Below are positions 1 to 10,363 of a stretch of DNA of 64,000 nucleotides, piece by piece; position 1 is the stretch's first letter, and the number at the start of each line of letters is the position of its first letter. Under the pieces are notes generated by a model. It was not told the DNA's origin and searched no databases. It was given only the letters and a program-made list of their open reading frames with translations. The stretch lies in assembly GCA_963082975.1 (NCBI GenBank), contig OY720344.1, positions 17,719,580 to 17,783,579 of the forward strand. Direction: 5' to 3'. The translations under genes and the position numbers were made by a program. Origin of the DNA: Labia minor. Taxonomy: Eukaryota; Arthropoda; Insecta; Dermaptera; Spongiphoridae.

Positions 1-29
1 GGCTCTATGGAACTCGAAAGTTCTTACCT
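1..29 (-). mobile_element. Terminal fragment of a LINE 3' end
   Basis: The first 29 bases match, with few differences, the 3' end of the LINE whose last bases lie at 58742-58770 (shared core GGAACTCGAAAGTTCTT). The orientation is the same, so the LINE would read on the minus strand. Homology stops after about 29 bases; the rest may lie outside the window. Confidence 0.5.
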
Positions 30-159
30 ATTAGGATTACAGTACCTAATAACTAGTTAGATTAGGATTGTTATTTATATGACTTTCCTGAACACTAACT
101 GCTAAGCTTATGAATGTAAAATATAAAATGAAATGTTACTAGATAAATTTTCTTAGATG

Positions 160-466
160 CCAGTAAACATGTTCTGGGCCACTTCGTTGACCCCACCCGC
201 TTCAGCAGGCGAAGGGAATATCATATTTTCAATGTCAGAATATCTCATGACCTGGAGAATCCAAATATGACTTTAGAATTTTTCATGCCTGTCTGTCTGT
301 CCGTAGCAGACCCAAAATTGACTTGGTCGATTAATATGAAATCACAACATTCTTATATATCCCTGTTTGAATATAGGCTATCAATGTATATCAATATTTA
401 ATCATTATTGAATTTAAAATTAATTGTCTAGGTTCGAAGAGCGCCAAAGGCAGAGCCAGTAGCTAA
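160..466 (+). mobile_element. Degenerate Helitron/HINE-like element
   Basis: The stretch has a short GTCY run (CTGTCTGTCTGTCCG near 290-303) and ends with TCGAAGAGCGCCAAAGGC followed by GTAGCTAAT. That tail is a decayed version of the hairpin-plus-CTAG ends at 3064-3091 and 38695-38722. The final CTAA followed by T fits the Helitron CTRR|T rule. The left limit is not visible; 160 is a guess from a CG-richer block (CCGCTTCAGCAGGCGAAG). No protein is coded. Confidence 0.4.
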
Positions 467-547
467 TATAATAATGATTTATAATTGATATTCTATTAAA
501 TTATAATTTATTTAATGAGAAACCAAGATATTTAACTTAATGTGTGC

Positions 548-791
548 TTTAGTTTCTCCAAATGTCCTCATTAGGTTCCACTGAAATTTTCAGTGTAGAA
601 AATTCATTTTTTAAAAATTAAAAATTTAATTGAAAGTACTAGCAATAGTTAAGTATACCTTGCTATCTTTGAGAATAATCTATGAACCTCAAATAAAACC
701 ATGTTTCTCGATTCATAATTGTGACTTCGATTCTATTAACAAAAACTTTGTAAAATTAGGCCTATTGTGTCCATTATGGGTGCCATTACCT
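548..791 (+). mobile_element. Right-hand part of a TA-flanked MITE (GGTAATGGCACC family)
   Basis: This ends in GGTGCCATTACCT followed by TA, the same end as the complete element at 31225-32322. It also shares the inner text CATTAGGTTCCAC. Its right part (about 595-791) is repeated again at 49620-49816. The left inverted repeat is missing, so this is a 5'-truncated copy. The 60-codon frame across it has no protein features. Confidence 0.55.
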
Positions 792-796
792 TATAT

Positions 797-1339
797 ATCA
801 TATACCAGATGACATATATGACAATAATAGTATACTAGAATAATACTTGAACAAATAAATAGAATTAATAATCAAAAGTCATTAGTCTTGTAATATTCTT
901 ATAAACGATAGGTATATATTTGAATTGTCCAGTTGATATACGTATAAAACTATTTAATAAATTCTAAGCAATTTACAAACAAAATACTCTTTATATTTAT
1001 TTACTAGTATATTTTTTTTTTTGCTCTACATAAATATCTAATATAGCTACAATATAGCTACTTACTTTCAATCCATCTTAAGAAAAGGAAAAAACAATAA
1101 AATATTTTTATTTATATTTAATTTGACATAAAAGTAAAAGTAAATGTGGAAATAATAATCATATAATAATAATAATAATAATGAGATAGTAAAAGACATG
1201 AACAAAATTGGATATATTGATGTGAATATAGAAACCAAGAGAGAGAGGGATGAATAAAGAAGCCACAAGGGCACGTTCTCCAACAAAGTGAAATTATTTC
1301 TGAGCATGAACAGAAACGGTCTTTTCAAATCTTATAAAT
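797..1339. other. AT-rich stretch, nothing recognised
   Basis: AT-rich DNA with an ATA/ATAATA run near 1163-1183. An 86-codon minus frame over 1068-1328 is Leu/Phe/Tyr-rich, as chance ORFs in AT-rich DNA are, and matches no family I know. Confidence 0.5.
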
Positions 1340-1560
1340 AAAAATGACTTTTGTAATTGCATCACTCAATAACGCCTGGACCAATTTTGACAATTCTTTT
1401 TTTAAAATGTTCGTTGAAGTCCAAGGATGGTTTTTCCGGCGAGAAAAAATCGAATAATTGTCGGGAAAACCCTAAAAACAGCCCTTTTCTTTACATTTTC
1501 TTATTGATGACGTCACAGCTAGGGATAAAAAATGATTACCGCCGTTTTTTAAAATAATTA
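1340..1560 (+). repeat. HINE-like core block
   Basis: The block contains CGCCTGGACCAATTTTGACA, which resembles the HINE core (ACGGCTCAACCGATTTTGATG) in the HINE-A copies. It is followed by a purine/CG-rich stretch and GATGACGTCACAGC, also reminiscent of the GACGTCAC blocks inside HINE-A. No clear termini or coding capacity are seen. It is probably a decayed member of a related rolling-circle family. Confidence 0.35.
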
Positions 1561-1596
1561 AATTATTCTATAGATTATAAAATATTTTTAAGATAA

Positions 1597-1650
1597 ATAA
1601 TTAATTTTATCAAATAAATATCTAATTATTTTCAGGTAATTTTATATATA
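1597..1650. repeat. Direct duplication, left copy (partner 2358-2410)
   Basis: About 50 bases containing AAATATCTAATTATTTTCAG recur at 2358-2410 in the same orientation, on the two sides of the HINE-A copy at 1931-2306. The repeat is much longer than any HINE target duplication, so it is more likely a local duplication older than the insertion. Confidence 0.6.
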
Positions 1651-1930
1651 TTTTAATATTATTATTATAGTTTTAATTTTTTTAAGTAATTTCTTTTTAT
1701 TTTAATTTTTATATTTAAGCTAAATATCATTTAATATTTTTTAAATTTATTAATTTAATTAAATACATTTGTTTAAAATTGTTTTTCATAATATCAATTA
1801 GTTTGTATTTCTATTTAAAACGTTTTATTTATTTAATTTAATTTTATTTATTTTTTGATCATTTTATTTGTATTTTTATATTAATAATTGTTTTTTTTAG
1901 ATAATTTAAAACATTTCGATTGCCTTTTTT

Positions 1931-2306
1931 ACCGACCGACGATAGTAAGGGAGGTATTGTTTTCACACCAAATTTCACATGAGGAGATTTTTTTACATAT
2001 CACCACGAATGTATTGGTTTTATCCTCGGGAAAAATCATCTTCATTATGTTTTTCATAATTTAAAATTATATGACGTCACCCAGCCCTTCATGACGTCAC
2101 AGCCTCCTTATTATAATCACGGGCAACGCCGGCTACTTCAGCTATATATTATAAATAAAATAAAATTAAAAATATTTATGTTATATTTATATCTGTTTTT
2201 TATTACATTAATAGATATATTAAAATTATTTGAAATTGTTTCTGTAGCTGGAAATTAATTTATTTCAAACCGTCGGTCGGTTCAGACCTGGCTACAGGTC
2301 AACTTA
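1931..2306 (+). mobile_element. HINE-A copy 1 (central deletion)
   Basis: It starts ACCGACCGACGATAG after a T run and ends AACCGTCGGTCGGTTC, then hairpin GACCTGGCTACAGGTC and AACTTA. The opposed ACCGACCGACG/CGTCGGTCGGT blocks plus a 3' hairpin are the layout of non-autonomous Helentrons. This copy lacks the GTCY microsatellite and the core present in longer copies (for example 62114-62783), so it is internally deleted. It codes for nothing. Confidence 0.75.
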
Positions 2307-2357
2307 TTACTTGATTAATTTTGAATTTTGATTTTATTTATTTATTTACTTAAAAAT

Positions 2358-2410
2358 TTAATTTTATTAAATAAATATCTAATTATTTTCAGGTAAGTTT
2401 ATATATTTTT
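2358..2410. repeat. Direct duplication, right copy (partner 1597-1650)
   Basis: Same 50-base text as 1597-1650 with a few changes, including TTTTCAGGTAAG, which by chance resembles adjoining splice signals. Confidence 0.6.
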
Positions 2411-2446
2411 TATTTTTTAATCTCATTATGCTAGCTAAAATTGTTT

Positions 2447-2496
2447 GTTTGTATTAATGGTTTCGAGGCAGGTTTGTATTAATGGTTTCGAGGCAG
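2447..2496. repeat. Two tandem copies of a 25 bp unit
   Basis: The unit GTTTGTATTAATGGTTTCGA plus GGCAG occurs twice head to tail with no visible difference. It lies just upstream of the LINE fragment and may mark its broken junction. Confidence 0.8.
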
Positions 2497-2529
2497 GAAA
2501 AGTGATGGGGTTTGAAATTAATAGTGATA

Positions 2530-3018
2530 ATGCAAAATAAATAGTATCAGAGCGAATAATATTTGCAAAGAATTTAAATCGAGGTTGCAATCGGGAAATT
2601 ATTATCAAAGGGGATCAAAATTAAAATATATAAAACAATTATTTTTTCTGTTATATTATATGGGTGGGAGGCATGGTCTATAACCCTGGGAGATGAGAGT
2701 AGATTCAGAGTATTTGAGAAAAGGATTCTTCCCAAGATTTATGGGCCAAAGAAAGATGAGGACACCGGGGAATAGCGGAGACTGCATAACAAGGAATTGC
2801 ATGACCTCTATGCATCTCTAGATATAGGTTATAAAATAGAGAATGCTGGGTTCGGCAGGGCACATGGCTAGAATGGGAGAGGAAAAATATATTGGTGGGG
2901 AGTTCGATTGGAAAACGTCCGTGTGGAAGACCAATTGTGAACAGGGAGGACATTGTAGGAAGGAACGTGAGAGAAATGGGACAGGGTAGGAGTTAGATGG
3001 TTATAGCTCAGAATAGGG
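2530..3018 (+). pseudogene. LINE ORF2 3' end relic
   Basis: This matches the complement of the LINE tail at 58742-59260. Shared points are the GGTTGCAATCGGGA block, TTATATGGGTGKGAKGCATGG, TTTATGGGCCAAAGAAAGAT and the end CTCAGAATAGGGACACT. In family terms it encodes the C-terminal part of ORF2 (the ...GRPR..W.D.. stretch before ...AQ.RD.W...), now full of stops and indels. The true terminal sequence (GGAACTCGAAAG...) is missing: at about 3018 it runs straight into a Helitron-type 3' end. Frames on the opposite strand at 2705-3161 are shadows. Confidence 0.7.
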
Positions 3019-3024
3019 ACACTC

Positions 3025-3091
3025 GGGGGGGTACAGGGGGCGGAGCCCCCGTCTAGGTGTGGAGAGCGCCGAAGGCGCTCGGAGCAGCTAG
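3025..3091 (+). mobile_element. Helitron-type 3' terminus (hairpin + CTAG)
   Basis: A first hairpin GGGGGCGGAGCCCCC is followed by a second, perfect 7 bp stem GAGCGCC-GAA-GGCGCTC (3064-3080), seven bases, and then CTAG at 3088-3091 followed by T. A hairpin a few bases before CTRR at an A|T target is the Helitron 3' signature. The same tail occurs at 38655-38722 and in decayed form at 430-466. The 5' TC end was not found. Confidence 0.65.
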
Positions 3092-4224
3092 TTATTAATA
3101 AATCCCCCAAGGGCAGATAGATTATTATCATCACAGTATGTAGTAATGTAATATAGTACATCTATGTAGATATATGAATGGAATATAAATTATAATCTTT
3201 CACCATTTATTAAAATTGAAAGAAACATTTACTAACCAAATGAATTTAAACAAATCATAAATAACAAACTTAGTTGTGTAAGTACTAGTAAGTTCAAAAA
3301 AATTATTCAAATATCATTTATATGTTATATTTTTGGGAAAATTTATGTATTTATGTATTTACCTAATCTAGAAACAATAGTTTTTTGTACATTTCATTTC
3401 ACCTATATCCAATCAACATTATCATGTTCTTTGCAAATAAATTTTCCTTTTCGTTACCAGTATAAATTCTCTGAATGTTCAATTTTAATAATTTTAATTG
3501 TCTTTATTCATTAATGAGTGCTACCCGAATGTATTATTATTTCTTTTCAAAATACTTTTTTTAATCCTATCTAAATTTGTCAAATTTTTTTATTTTTACA
3601 ATTATTTAATCCCTCTTTGTACTCTGATAAAAATGAACCTATTTGAATCACTAATACAAGTATAATTGAATTGGAAAGAATTAAATTAAAAGACGAGAAA
3701 ATAAATAAAAAAATTTGTATATATATATATATATATATATAATTGAATTATTTGATTCCTAAAGGGTTAATTGAGAGCAAGAGAGAGAGAGAGAGAGTTT
3801 AAAGAGGGGAGAAAAGAAGGACAATAAATGAAGAGGGGTTAACATGATGTATATTTTATTAAAGCATTGATTGGTTATTGATTTATAATTTTCTACCCTA
3901 TATATATATATAGGCATTCAACCACCAAAACAACATACACCATTAATGGATTATAATTTTATCAATGTATGGTAACATATAACCTATATATGTATATATC
4001 TAATAAAAAAATTCCATAATTCATTTTCTGTTATTTATATATATATAAATATGCATATATTTTTAAATATATGCATATATATATATAAATAAATGCGAAG
4101 TATTATTAACATTAGTTACAGGCAGTTATAATGCAGAATAAAAATGGCAGTAAACTGAATGATGATGTAGATGATGATTAAAATAATAATGGAAGTGTAA
4201 GTAGTATGAATATTATATTTACTG
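3092..4224. other. AT-rich spacer with simple repeats
   Basis: No gene seen. It holds a TA run at 3718-3741, a GA run at about 3781-3797 and several shorter TA tracts (3900-3913, 4039-4086). Confidence 0.6.
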
Positions 4225-4335
4225 ACTGTTACTCACCTGTTGAACAAGTGGACTTTTGTTGGCCCCTGGGGATTTTTATTAACCCTGCAAACAGGTGGAT
4301 ATACAAGAGCCATCTCTCTCTCTCTCTCTCTCTTT
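4225..4335. other. Higher-complexity, GC-richer island
   Basis: A non-repetitive block (CTCACCTGTTGAACAAGTGG ... AACAGGTGGATATACAAGAG) with three E-box-like CANNTG words stands out from the AT-rich surroundings and runs into a CT microsatellite (4314-4333). No coding frame is supported. It could be a regulatory island, but that is only inference from composition. Confidence 0.25.
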
Positions 4336-4610
4336 CCTCTTGACATCTCAAAAGCTCTCATAGATTGAAAATTATTATTATTATTATTGTTATTATTATA
4401 CTAGGAGATTTAACTCATTTCTTGATGATCTTTTCCTTTATGTTATTATTATTATATCAATAAATTTTATCAAGAGTTAATTAAAATGTATTTTTTTTTT
4501 CTTTTCATTCATATTAGTTTGTAGTGTCAGTGTCATTTCGTTTTTCTATTAGAGGATTGAATTGTATTTTTTCACAGATCAATTCACACTTATGCCCCTT
4601 TAACAAGATA

Positions 4611-5222
4611 TGCGAGGTTTGTTCAAAAGAAAAGGTGAATTTTGAATTATTTCGGTAAGTATCCATTTTGTCTCCCCTTCAAAGTAATTCTCCTCAAATA
4701 TAATGCACTTCCAAACGTCGAAGCACTTCTGAATTTCGGTATGGCCATCAGCTCGTTCTTCGATTTCGACTTTATCTCATCTATTGAGGCAAAACGCTTT
4801 CCTTTCTTGGTCTCTTCAGTTTGGGAATAGGAAAAAGTCGCAGGGAGCCAAATCTGGTGAATATAGTGGTAGAGGCATGATTACGGTGTTATTTTTGGCC
4901 AAAAAATCACGAACAAGCAATGATGTGAGTGTGACCTGGTGCAGAATCCATGATTTGTTTTTCAACAATTTCGATCGTTTGAGCTGTATTGCAAACGTTG
5001 CATAACTTCCTTGTAGTATTCCTTATTTTTTTTAAGTAAAAAATTGAAGAACACACAAAACGTGACTAACTTTTTCAGAAGTCAAAAACAAACTACTCCA
5101 AAATGGCTGGTAATGTCAACATATGAGAAACATGTATCAACATAACAAAAAAAAAAATCGATAATCAAATGTACACAGCACGAGAAAATTCAAAACTCAC
5201 CTTTTCTTTTTCACAGACCTCG
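4611..5222 (-). pseudogene. Mariner family-1 relic, internally deleted
   Basis: Terminal repeats CGAGGTTTGTTCAAAAGAAA (left) and TTTTCACAGACCTCG (right) are opposed, with TA beside each end. Read on the minus strand, the inner part gives a mariner transposase C-terminal half with frameshifts: LLVRDFLAKNN.. then PLYSPDLAPCDFFLFPKL, which carries the last catalytic Asp of the D,D34D triad. The N-terminal half is missing. The plus-strand frames at 4642-5005 are shadows. Confidence 0.8.
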
Positions 5223-5448
5223 TATATAATATTTTAACAGCTGATACACCAAGATTTGAAATGAAAAAAATGGCTTGATTCCGCACAAGTTTTTGTTTGG
5301 AACTCTATAAAATAAAAAAAAAGTTGAAAGAAGTATTTTTGAGCATATTTTACTTTTTTTATTATCTAAAGGTAAAAAAAGGAAAAAGACAAATTTAAAA
5401 TTATAAAATCCTTTGATTGCAATATATATATATATATATATATATATA

Positions 5449-6449
5449 CACCTATCCCCCGATTTACACGGTAGATACGTTCCTGAGAAAAACGTGTAAA
5501 TCGAAAATTAAAAATTTTCAAGTCAAAATCGTGTAAATCGAAAAACTTGCAGAAAATGCATAATTTTGCTAATTAACAGTTGTGATTTTTTTTCAATATT
5601 TTTTGGTATACACAGAAATAAAAATAAAATGCATTGACAGGTTAAAATATGTAATATATTACGGAAACACTGTTTTTTTTTTATTTAATTACAATACATT
5701 AAACAGAAGAACAAAAAATAAAACCAAAGGTGTTTTATTATCCTTCATCACTATCAGAAATTACTCTCATTCTTTTTTTCGGAATAGAAGGTTGGAATTC
5801 ACTTTCATCACTCGAAGTTATTTGTGCCGATTCGATGTTTGAAGCAGAAATATTTACATTCTGAGAGGTGGTAATAAAATCGGTTATTAACAATTGTGCC
5901 CATACTCGTGGTATTGCCAGCTGCAACACTCTTTCTAATTGTGTTTTCATTTGTTCTAATAGTTCTTATTGTAGCTACGTTCATGCTATATGATTTTGCA
6001 ACATCTACTACTCTATCTCCCTTTCGTTAGCGATCCAAAATTTCGATTTTAGTTTCTAAAGAAAGAACTTTTCTTTTAACTTATTTCGACATTATAAGCC
6101 TATAATTTTTTTTAATTTATGTTAATTTATAATAATCTAAATTATGCACTCACTTGTAATTTACGAATATGGAAAATTAAATCTTTCTAAAACTGTGAAA
6201 CTTTCATTCAAATACAATTTTCCGTAGATAAAACTTTAATTTTATGCGAAGAAATACAGACACAGTGTGTATGTGCAGCAAGTCAGCACATAAGCTCGGG
6301 ATTCCCCGTGAGATGTGTACACAGCACACGTGTTCAAACACAGTAGCATTTAGTAGAGTGCGGTAAAAACAAAAAAAAAAACTTATTTGGAAAACCGTGT
6401 AAAAGCGAAAACGTGTAAAACAAGTACCGTGTAAATCGGGGGATAGGTG
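5449..6449 (-). mobile_element. Non-autonomous pogo/Tigger-like DNA transposon
   Basis: Opposed terminal repeats of about 25 bp (CACCTATCCCCCGATTTACA ... and its complement ending GGGGGATAGGTG) bound a 1001 bp element flanked by TA, which sits inside a (TA)n tract. Further inner copies of ACGTGTAAA-type words lie near both ends (5503-5540 and 6395-6430), as expected of transposase-binding repeats. The inside carries only the N-terminal DNA-binding part and the tail of a transposase, so it is internally deleted. Confidence 0.85.
5738..6092 (-). pseudogene. Tigger/pogo transposase remnant
   Basis: From an ATG at 6092 the minus strand reads MSK, stop, then VKRKVLSLETKIEILDR, stop, RKGDRVVDVAKSYSMNVATI and IRTIRTNENTIRKSV. 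This is the helix-turn-helix (Pipsqueak/CENP-B N-terminal type) of pogo/Tigger transposases. It then jumps to an acidic Ser-rich tail ending RVISDSDEG before the stop near 5741, so the CENP-B and DDE domains are gone. Two in-frame stops are visible. The open part (5738-5950) is the tail of this broken gene. Confidence 0.7.
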
Positions 6450-6474
6450 TATATATATATATATATATATATAA

Positions 6475-6725
6475 AGCCACTGACTTTGTTTAAATCTTAA
6501 AAGGCTGCGCCTATACCAAGCTAGTTGTCGCCTAAGCGAAGTAAATCAGTAGATTATCTTGATTTACTTGATCGGAATCGCTACTTTTTATTAAGTAACG
6601 AATTGTGATCCTGGAGGCTGTGTGGACTCTATTCTATATTACCCAGCTTGAGAAATTTCCTTTCAAGGCCTGAACCTTGAACTTGGAACTACGAGAATGA
6701 GAGTCAAAGGAATTAAAATACATAT
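6475..6725 (-). repeat. Decayed tRNA-derived SINE
   Basis: The block shares order and wording with the better SINE at 33180-33412: a CGCTACTTTTTAT block, AATTNTGATCC, and near the right end CTTGAACTTGGAACTACGAG, a damaged form of the B-box region on the minus strand. It is strongly diverged, with no clear target duplication. Confidence 0.5.
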
Positions 6726-7505
6726 AGGTTATGTGTTTCTCGTATTAACAAAAATTTTAAATTATTAATTTACTGATACAATTTTTTTTAATTTGAAGTA
6801 TTTAAATGTATTTGTTTTATAAAATGCTCATAGTATCGTTATGATTATATGTTTATATAAGACTTTTTAAAAAAATCCCTTCGCGGAACTATTGCTTTGT
6901 GATTTCTCTTGAAATTTCGAAATAAAAATATACCAAAGCTCATCTACTGATATTAATCTAAATAAATTTGTTCACATTCAATTTTGTTTTGTTTTTCACA
7001 ATATCAAGGGCTAATAAATTTTATTAAATAGCTATTAAATAGCTTGGAAACGACCGATAGATCTGCTAAGAGGAGGGGTGACTCGGTTTATAAGGGCAAT
7101 AAAGGGATCGAGAGGTCAGAGAGATAACATCCCGTTTCGAATAGCAAGAGTGATATAATCCCCAATCGATTCCAGGTATAGATAATCCAACGGAGTATCC
7201 CATGTCTCTTCAGATAATTACTGATTTTACTATATTGCCTGGATGAAGAACTTGGAAGCACTATTGTAATACTGGATTTGAACACCCAGACACTCGTCTG
7301 AAGGATCAGATTTCATTCCTGAACTCTATACAATTTAATAAACAACTAAGTGGTCGACGATTAACAATTGTCATTGCTTATAATGATAATTAATAATATA
7401 CAATAAATGATCTGTATTTTTTATTTGTTTTATAAATTGTAATTCACCAATTAATTAATTTTTCATCAAACTCAGCCCATACATAGCCTCCAATACCCGA
7501 CAATA
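6726..7505. other. No recognised feature
   Basis: Mostly AT-rich. A somewhat less AT-rich block at 7040-7320 (GGAAACGACCGATAG..., GGGATCGAGAGGTCAGAGAG) contains a 65-codon minus frame that matches nothing I know. Confidence 0.5.
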
Positions 7506-8396
7506 CACCCTCCAATCCAAAAGAAACCTTTAAAAAAAAACAAAAAAACAATGTTCATTTTGGAACAAATCATTTTTATTAATCAATGTATTCCCCTTCT
7601 GCATCGATACACAAATTTGCACGCTCCAACAAGTTGTCAAACGACTTCTCCATGTCCTTTATTGGAATGGTCTTTCAGTCGTCGGTCGTCGCCTTCTCAA
7701 TGGCGCTTCAATCGATGCGTGCCACTTTACTTTCATCGCCAAATGCAGCTTAGAGAACAGAAGAAGTCTCACGGAGCCAGATCTGGTGAATAGGGCGAAT
7801 GATGCAAAGGAATAATTATGACCAAAAATTCAGTTACAAGTCGCGAACGATGTGATGGTGCATTATCGTGCAAAAGAGTCCAAATGCCGATTTCTCGATA
7901 TTCTGGCCGAAATCGACGAATTCTTGCCAGCAAACGCTTCATGACGCCCAAGTAAAACACTCCAGTGACTGGCCGGGTGGAACAAATTCTTTGTGGATAA
8001 TTCCTTTTGAATCGTAAAAATCCGGTTCTGGGACGGCCTGATCTTTCGTCATCATCCAGCGTCTCTCTACCCGATTTGAATAGCCCGAACCACTCATAAG
8101 CTTGCGTACGGGATAGACAATCATCACCATATGCATTTTAATGTGCAGTAAAAATTTTACCAAGTTTAACACAAAAATCAATTGCAGCTCTTTGTTTGAA
8201 ACTCATTTTCCGACCGATGAACAAAACGCACTGACATTTGAAACGCAATAACTTTTGTTATATGCATCCAAATGTCATGAAATTTATACCAGTTGTCAAA
8301 GAGGGACTAAGCCATCTACGGGTAAAATATTATAACAGATGGCATTAGTGGTACTATTTTTTTTTAAAATTTCGGTTTCTTTTGGAATGGAGGGTG
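7506..8396 (-). pseudogene. Mariner family-2 element, deleted copy
   Basis: Ends CACCCTCCAATCCAAAAGAA and TTCTTTTGGAATGGAGGGTG are opposed and flanked by TA (7504-7505, 8397-8398). The minus strand from about 8208 reads MSFKQRAAIDFCVKLGK, a stop, then NAYGDDCLSRTQAYEWF and GRETLDDDERSGRP (mariner N-terminal HTH and linker). A gap follows, then DSKGIIHKEFVPPGQ, LLHDNAPSHRSRLV and HSPYSPDLAP (catalytic core). At 891 bp it is shorter than a typical ~1.3 kb mariner because the middle, including the first catalytic Asp, is deleted. Frameshifts separate the pieces. Confidence 0.85.
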
Positions 8397-8459
8397 TATA
8401 TACAATAACAATATTTTCCGTACAGCTAATGACTCAGCAGAGAAGAGGCTGGAGAACTG

Positions 8460-8890
8460 ACAATTTTAAAGGTATTTTTAAGCTGAAACTCTGTACATGG
8501 ATCAGCATCTCTAAAGGTTTGTTATTAGCTGGCGTGGTGACCTCAATCTTTTTGTATGAAACACCTATTTGGAGGAGTGTACTGCTCAGTGAGGTCTCTT
8601 TAAGAAGGCTGAAGTTGCTGCAATATCTGACTGCAGTAAGTTAGCTATTGCATTTAGGACAATCTCGTCAAATGCCGTACTTCTGATTGAGGGGATGATT
8701 CATATTATCATTCTGGCGGTTGAAAGAGCTTCTATATACGCAGCTCTTAATGGCTGCTTCAGAGTGTATCTTAAAAGGTTTGGGCATGACAACAATCTGT
8801 ACTGTCCATCCTCTGGTGAGATGGTGGAGGACGCGGAAAATTAATTGTTTTATTGCCCGCGTTTTCAGGAAGGAAGGCGTTTGTTACCCA
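8460..8890 (+). pseudogene. R1/Jockey-type LINE ORF2 C-terminal relic
   Basis: The frames give LLLAGVVTSIFLYETPIW, then AIAFRTISSNAVLLIEGM, ILAVERASIYAALNG, and GCFRVYLKRFGHDNNLYC with CPSSGEMVEDAEN and LFYCPRF. The order of a 'YGAPIW' type block, an 'AYRTVS...A..V.AG..P' block and a terminal C..C...H...C knuckle is that of R1/Jockey-clade ORF2 C-termini. The knuckle His position reads Asn here. The original reading is broken into three frames, and the RT core is absent. Confidence 0.7.
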
Positions 8891-9414
8891 CCCATTTGGT
8901 TTGGGGTATTGGGTGGAGCTTGAGTTATTCGCAGAATAGACATTAACTTAATTAAGACGCCTGGTTGTCTGATCATCCTTAGAGAAGATATCCTTGAATA
9001 CATGATTATTTTGGAAATCTGCTGAACAAAACTACGCCTGAAAATGATCAAGGAAATACCTTCAAACATTTCAATAATAGAAGAACACAACTTAGACAAG
9101 ACAAAATTCCAAAAGTCGCCCAATACAATAATTTCTCTCTCTTTCTATTTCTATATCTATTTTATTAAATATACCTACTTTGAAATGAAAAGTTACAAAT
9201 ATATGTATATCACAAAATTTAATATTAATTTAAAATAATAATATGTGACTATATTTTTATTTATCAATTACCTAATCTTTGATTTATGCTAATTATTATA
9301 TACCTTTATATATATATATATATATATATTATACCTATATTATATCAATAATATGTAGAATAATAGATTATAGATACCAAGATAGATAAAAAGATAGATA
9401 GCTAGACATATATA
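8891..9414. other. AT-rich, nothing recognised
   Basis: Short TA tracts (9308-9331) and GATA-rich text around 9375-9415. Small frames here have no family features. Confidence 0.5.
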
Positions 9415-9600
9415 TCTATCTGAATTGAATGGATTTTGTGGTTTGTATTTACAATCGAATGACCACATTAACCTGGCTAATGGATGTGGGTGGTTTATGA
9501 GGGATTGATAAATAGATAGATAGATAGAAGGAGTGTGAGAGATTGAGAGTGGTTGCCAAGGCTTGGTATGGCGAGGGAAGGAAATGAAGACTAACTAGAA
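9415..9600. other. GC-richer non-coding island
   Basis: Complex sequence including TTGTGGTTTGTATTTAC and ATTAACCTGGCTAATGGATG, followed by a GATA run (9508-9527). The TGTGGTTT and TGTATTTAC words resemble Runt and Forkhead sites, but short matches are cheap. No ORF is supported. Confidence 0.25.
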
Positions 9601-9771
9601 TAGATCAGTTAATGAAATATTAAATAAAACTACACCCCCTCATCTTATTACTTCTTTTGCAGTGACTCCCCTCAGTAAGCAAAATAAAATAAAATGATTA
9701 ATAAATTCATCACATATTTGTTTATCTACCCATATTATATATGTATATGACATATCTTATAAGAAAGTATA

Positions 9772-10184
9772 CGAGGGTGGGGTTTTCCGGCCTGACCAAG
9801 AAAAACGATGTTTTTAAATTTTTTTTTTGCTTTATTTTTCAAAAATCAAGATAGCTGAGACCTCTATGTGTGCGAAATATTTTGTACTATTTTGGAAAGC
9901 TGTGTGCAACCTGGGTGCCGTGTTTGCTAACGTTAGACCAAAAACTGCTTCGAAAGACCATTTCTACCAACAATTTGGCGGCGTAGGCGTAATCCAAACG
10001 AATTTTTGCGTCGATTCATAACTGTTGATAAGACTTAAATTAAATTAAATCAAATTTAATTAATTAAATTAATTAGAACACCGTTATGAGAAATGTATCA
10101 GTGTTGTTGGAGATTATGTTGAAAAATTTAGCAAAAAAAAAAAAATTATTTTGGTCAGGCCGGAAACTTTTCACCCCACCTTCG
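9772..10184. mobile_element. 413 bp MITE with TA duplication
   Basis: Left end CGAGGGTGGGGTTTTCCGGC..., right end ...GCCGGAAACTTTTCACCCCACCTTCG. The shared inverted text includes TTCCGGCCTGACCAA. TA flanks both sides (9770-9771, 10185-10186), which fits the Tc1/mariner superfamily. The inside holds a 64-codon frame without recognisable domains, so no transposase can be claimed. Confidence 0.75.
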
Positions 10185-10363
10185 TATATATACATATATA
10201 TATATATATATTTATTATAATACAAATGAAAAAATTCACGATCACCTATAATCATTTATTTTCATTTTAATTTCTATTTCATTTAAATTAATTATTATAA
10301 TTATTAATTTTAATTTATTTTTAAATAGATTCTAATTACTTATATTTTTTTTTGTTTTTTTCC

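Noticed and set aside
1597..2410. TTTTCAGGTAA words as real exon junctions
   Set aside because: Acceptor and donor words are adjacent with no exon between, and they recur as part of a repeat.
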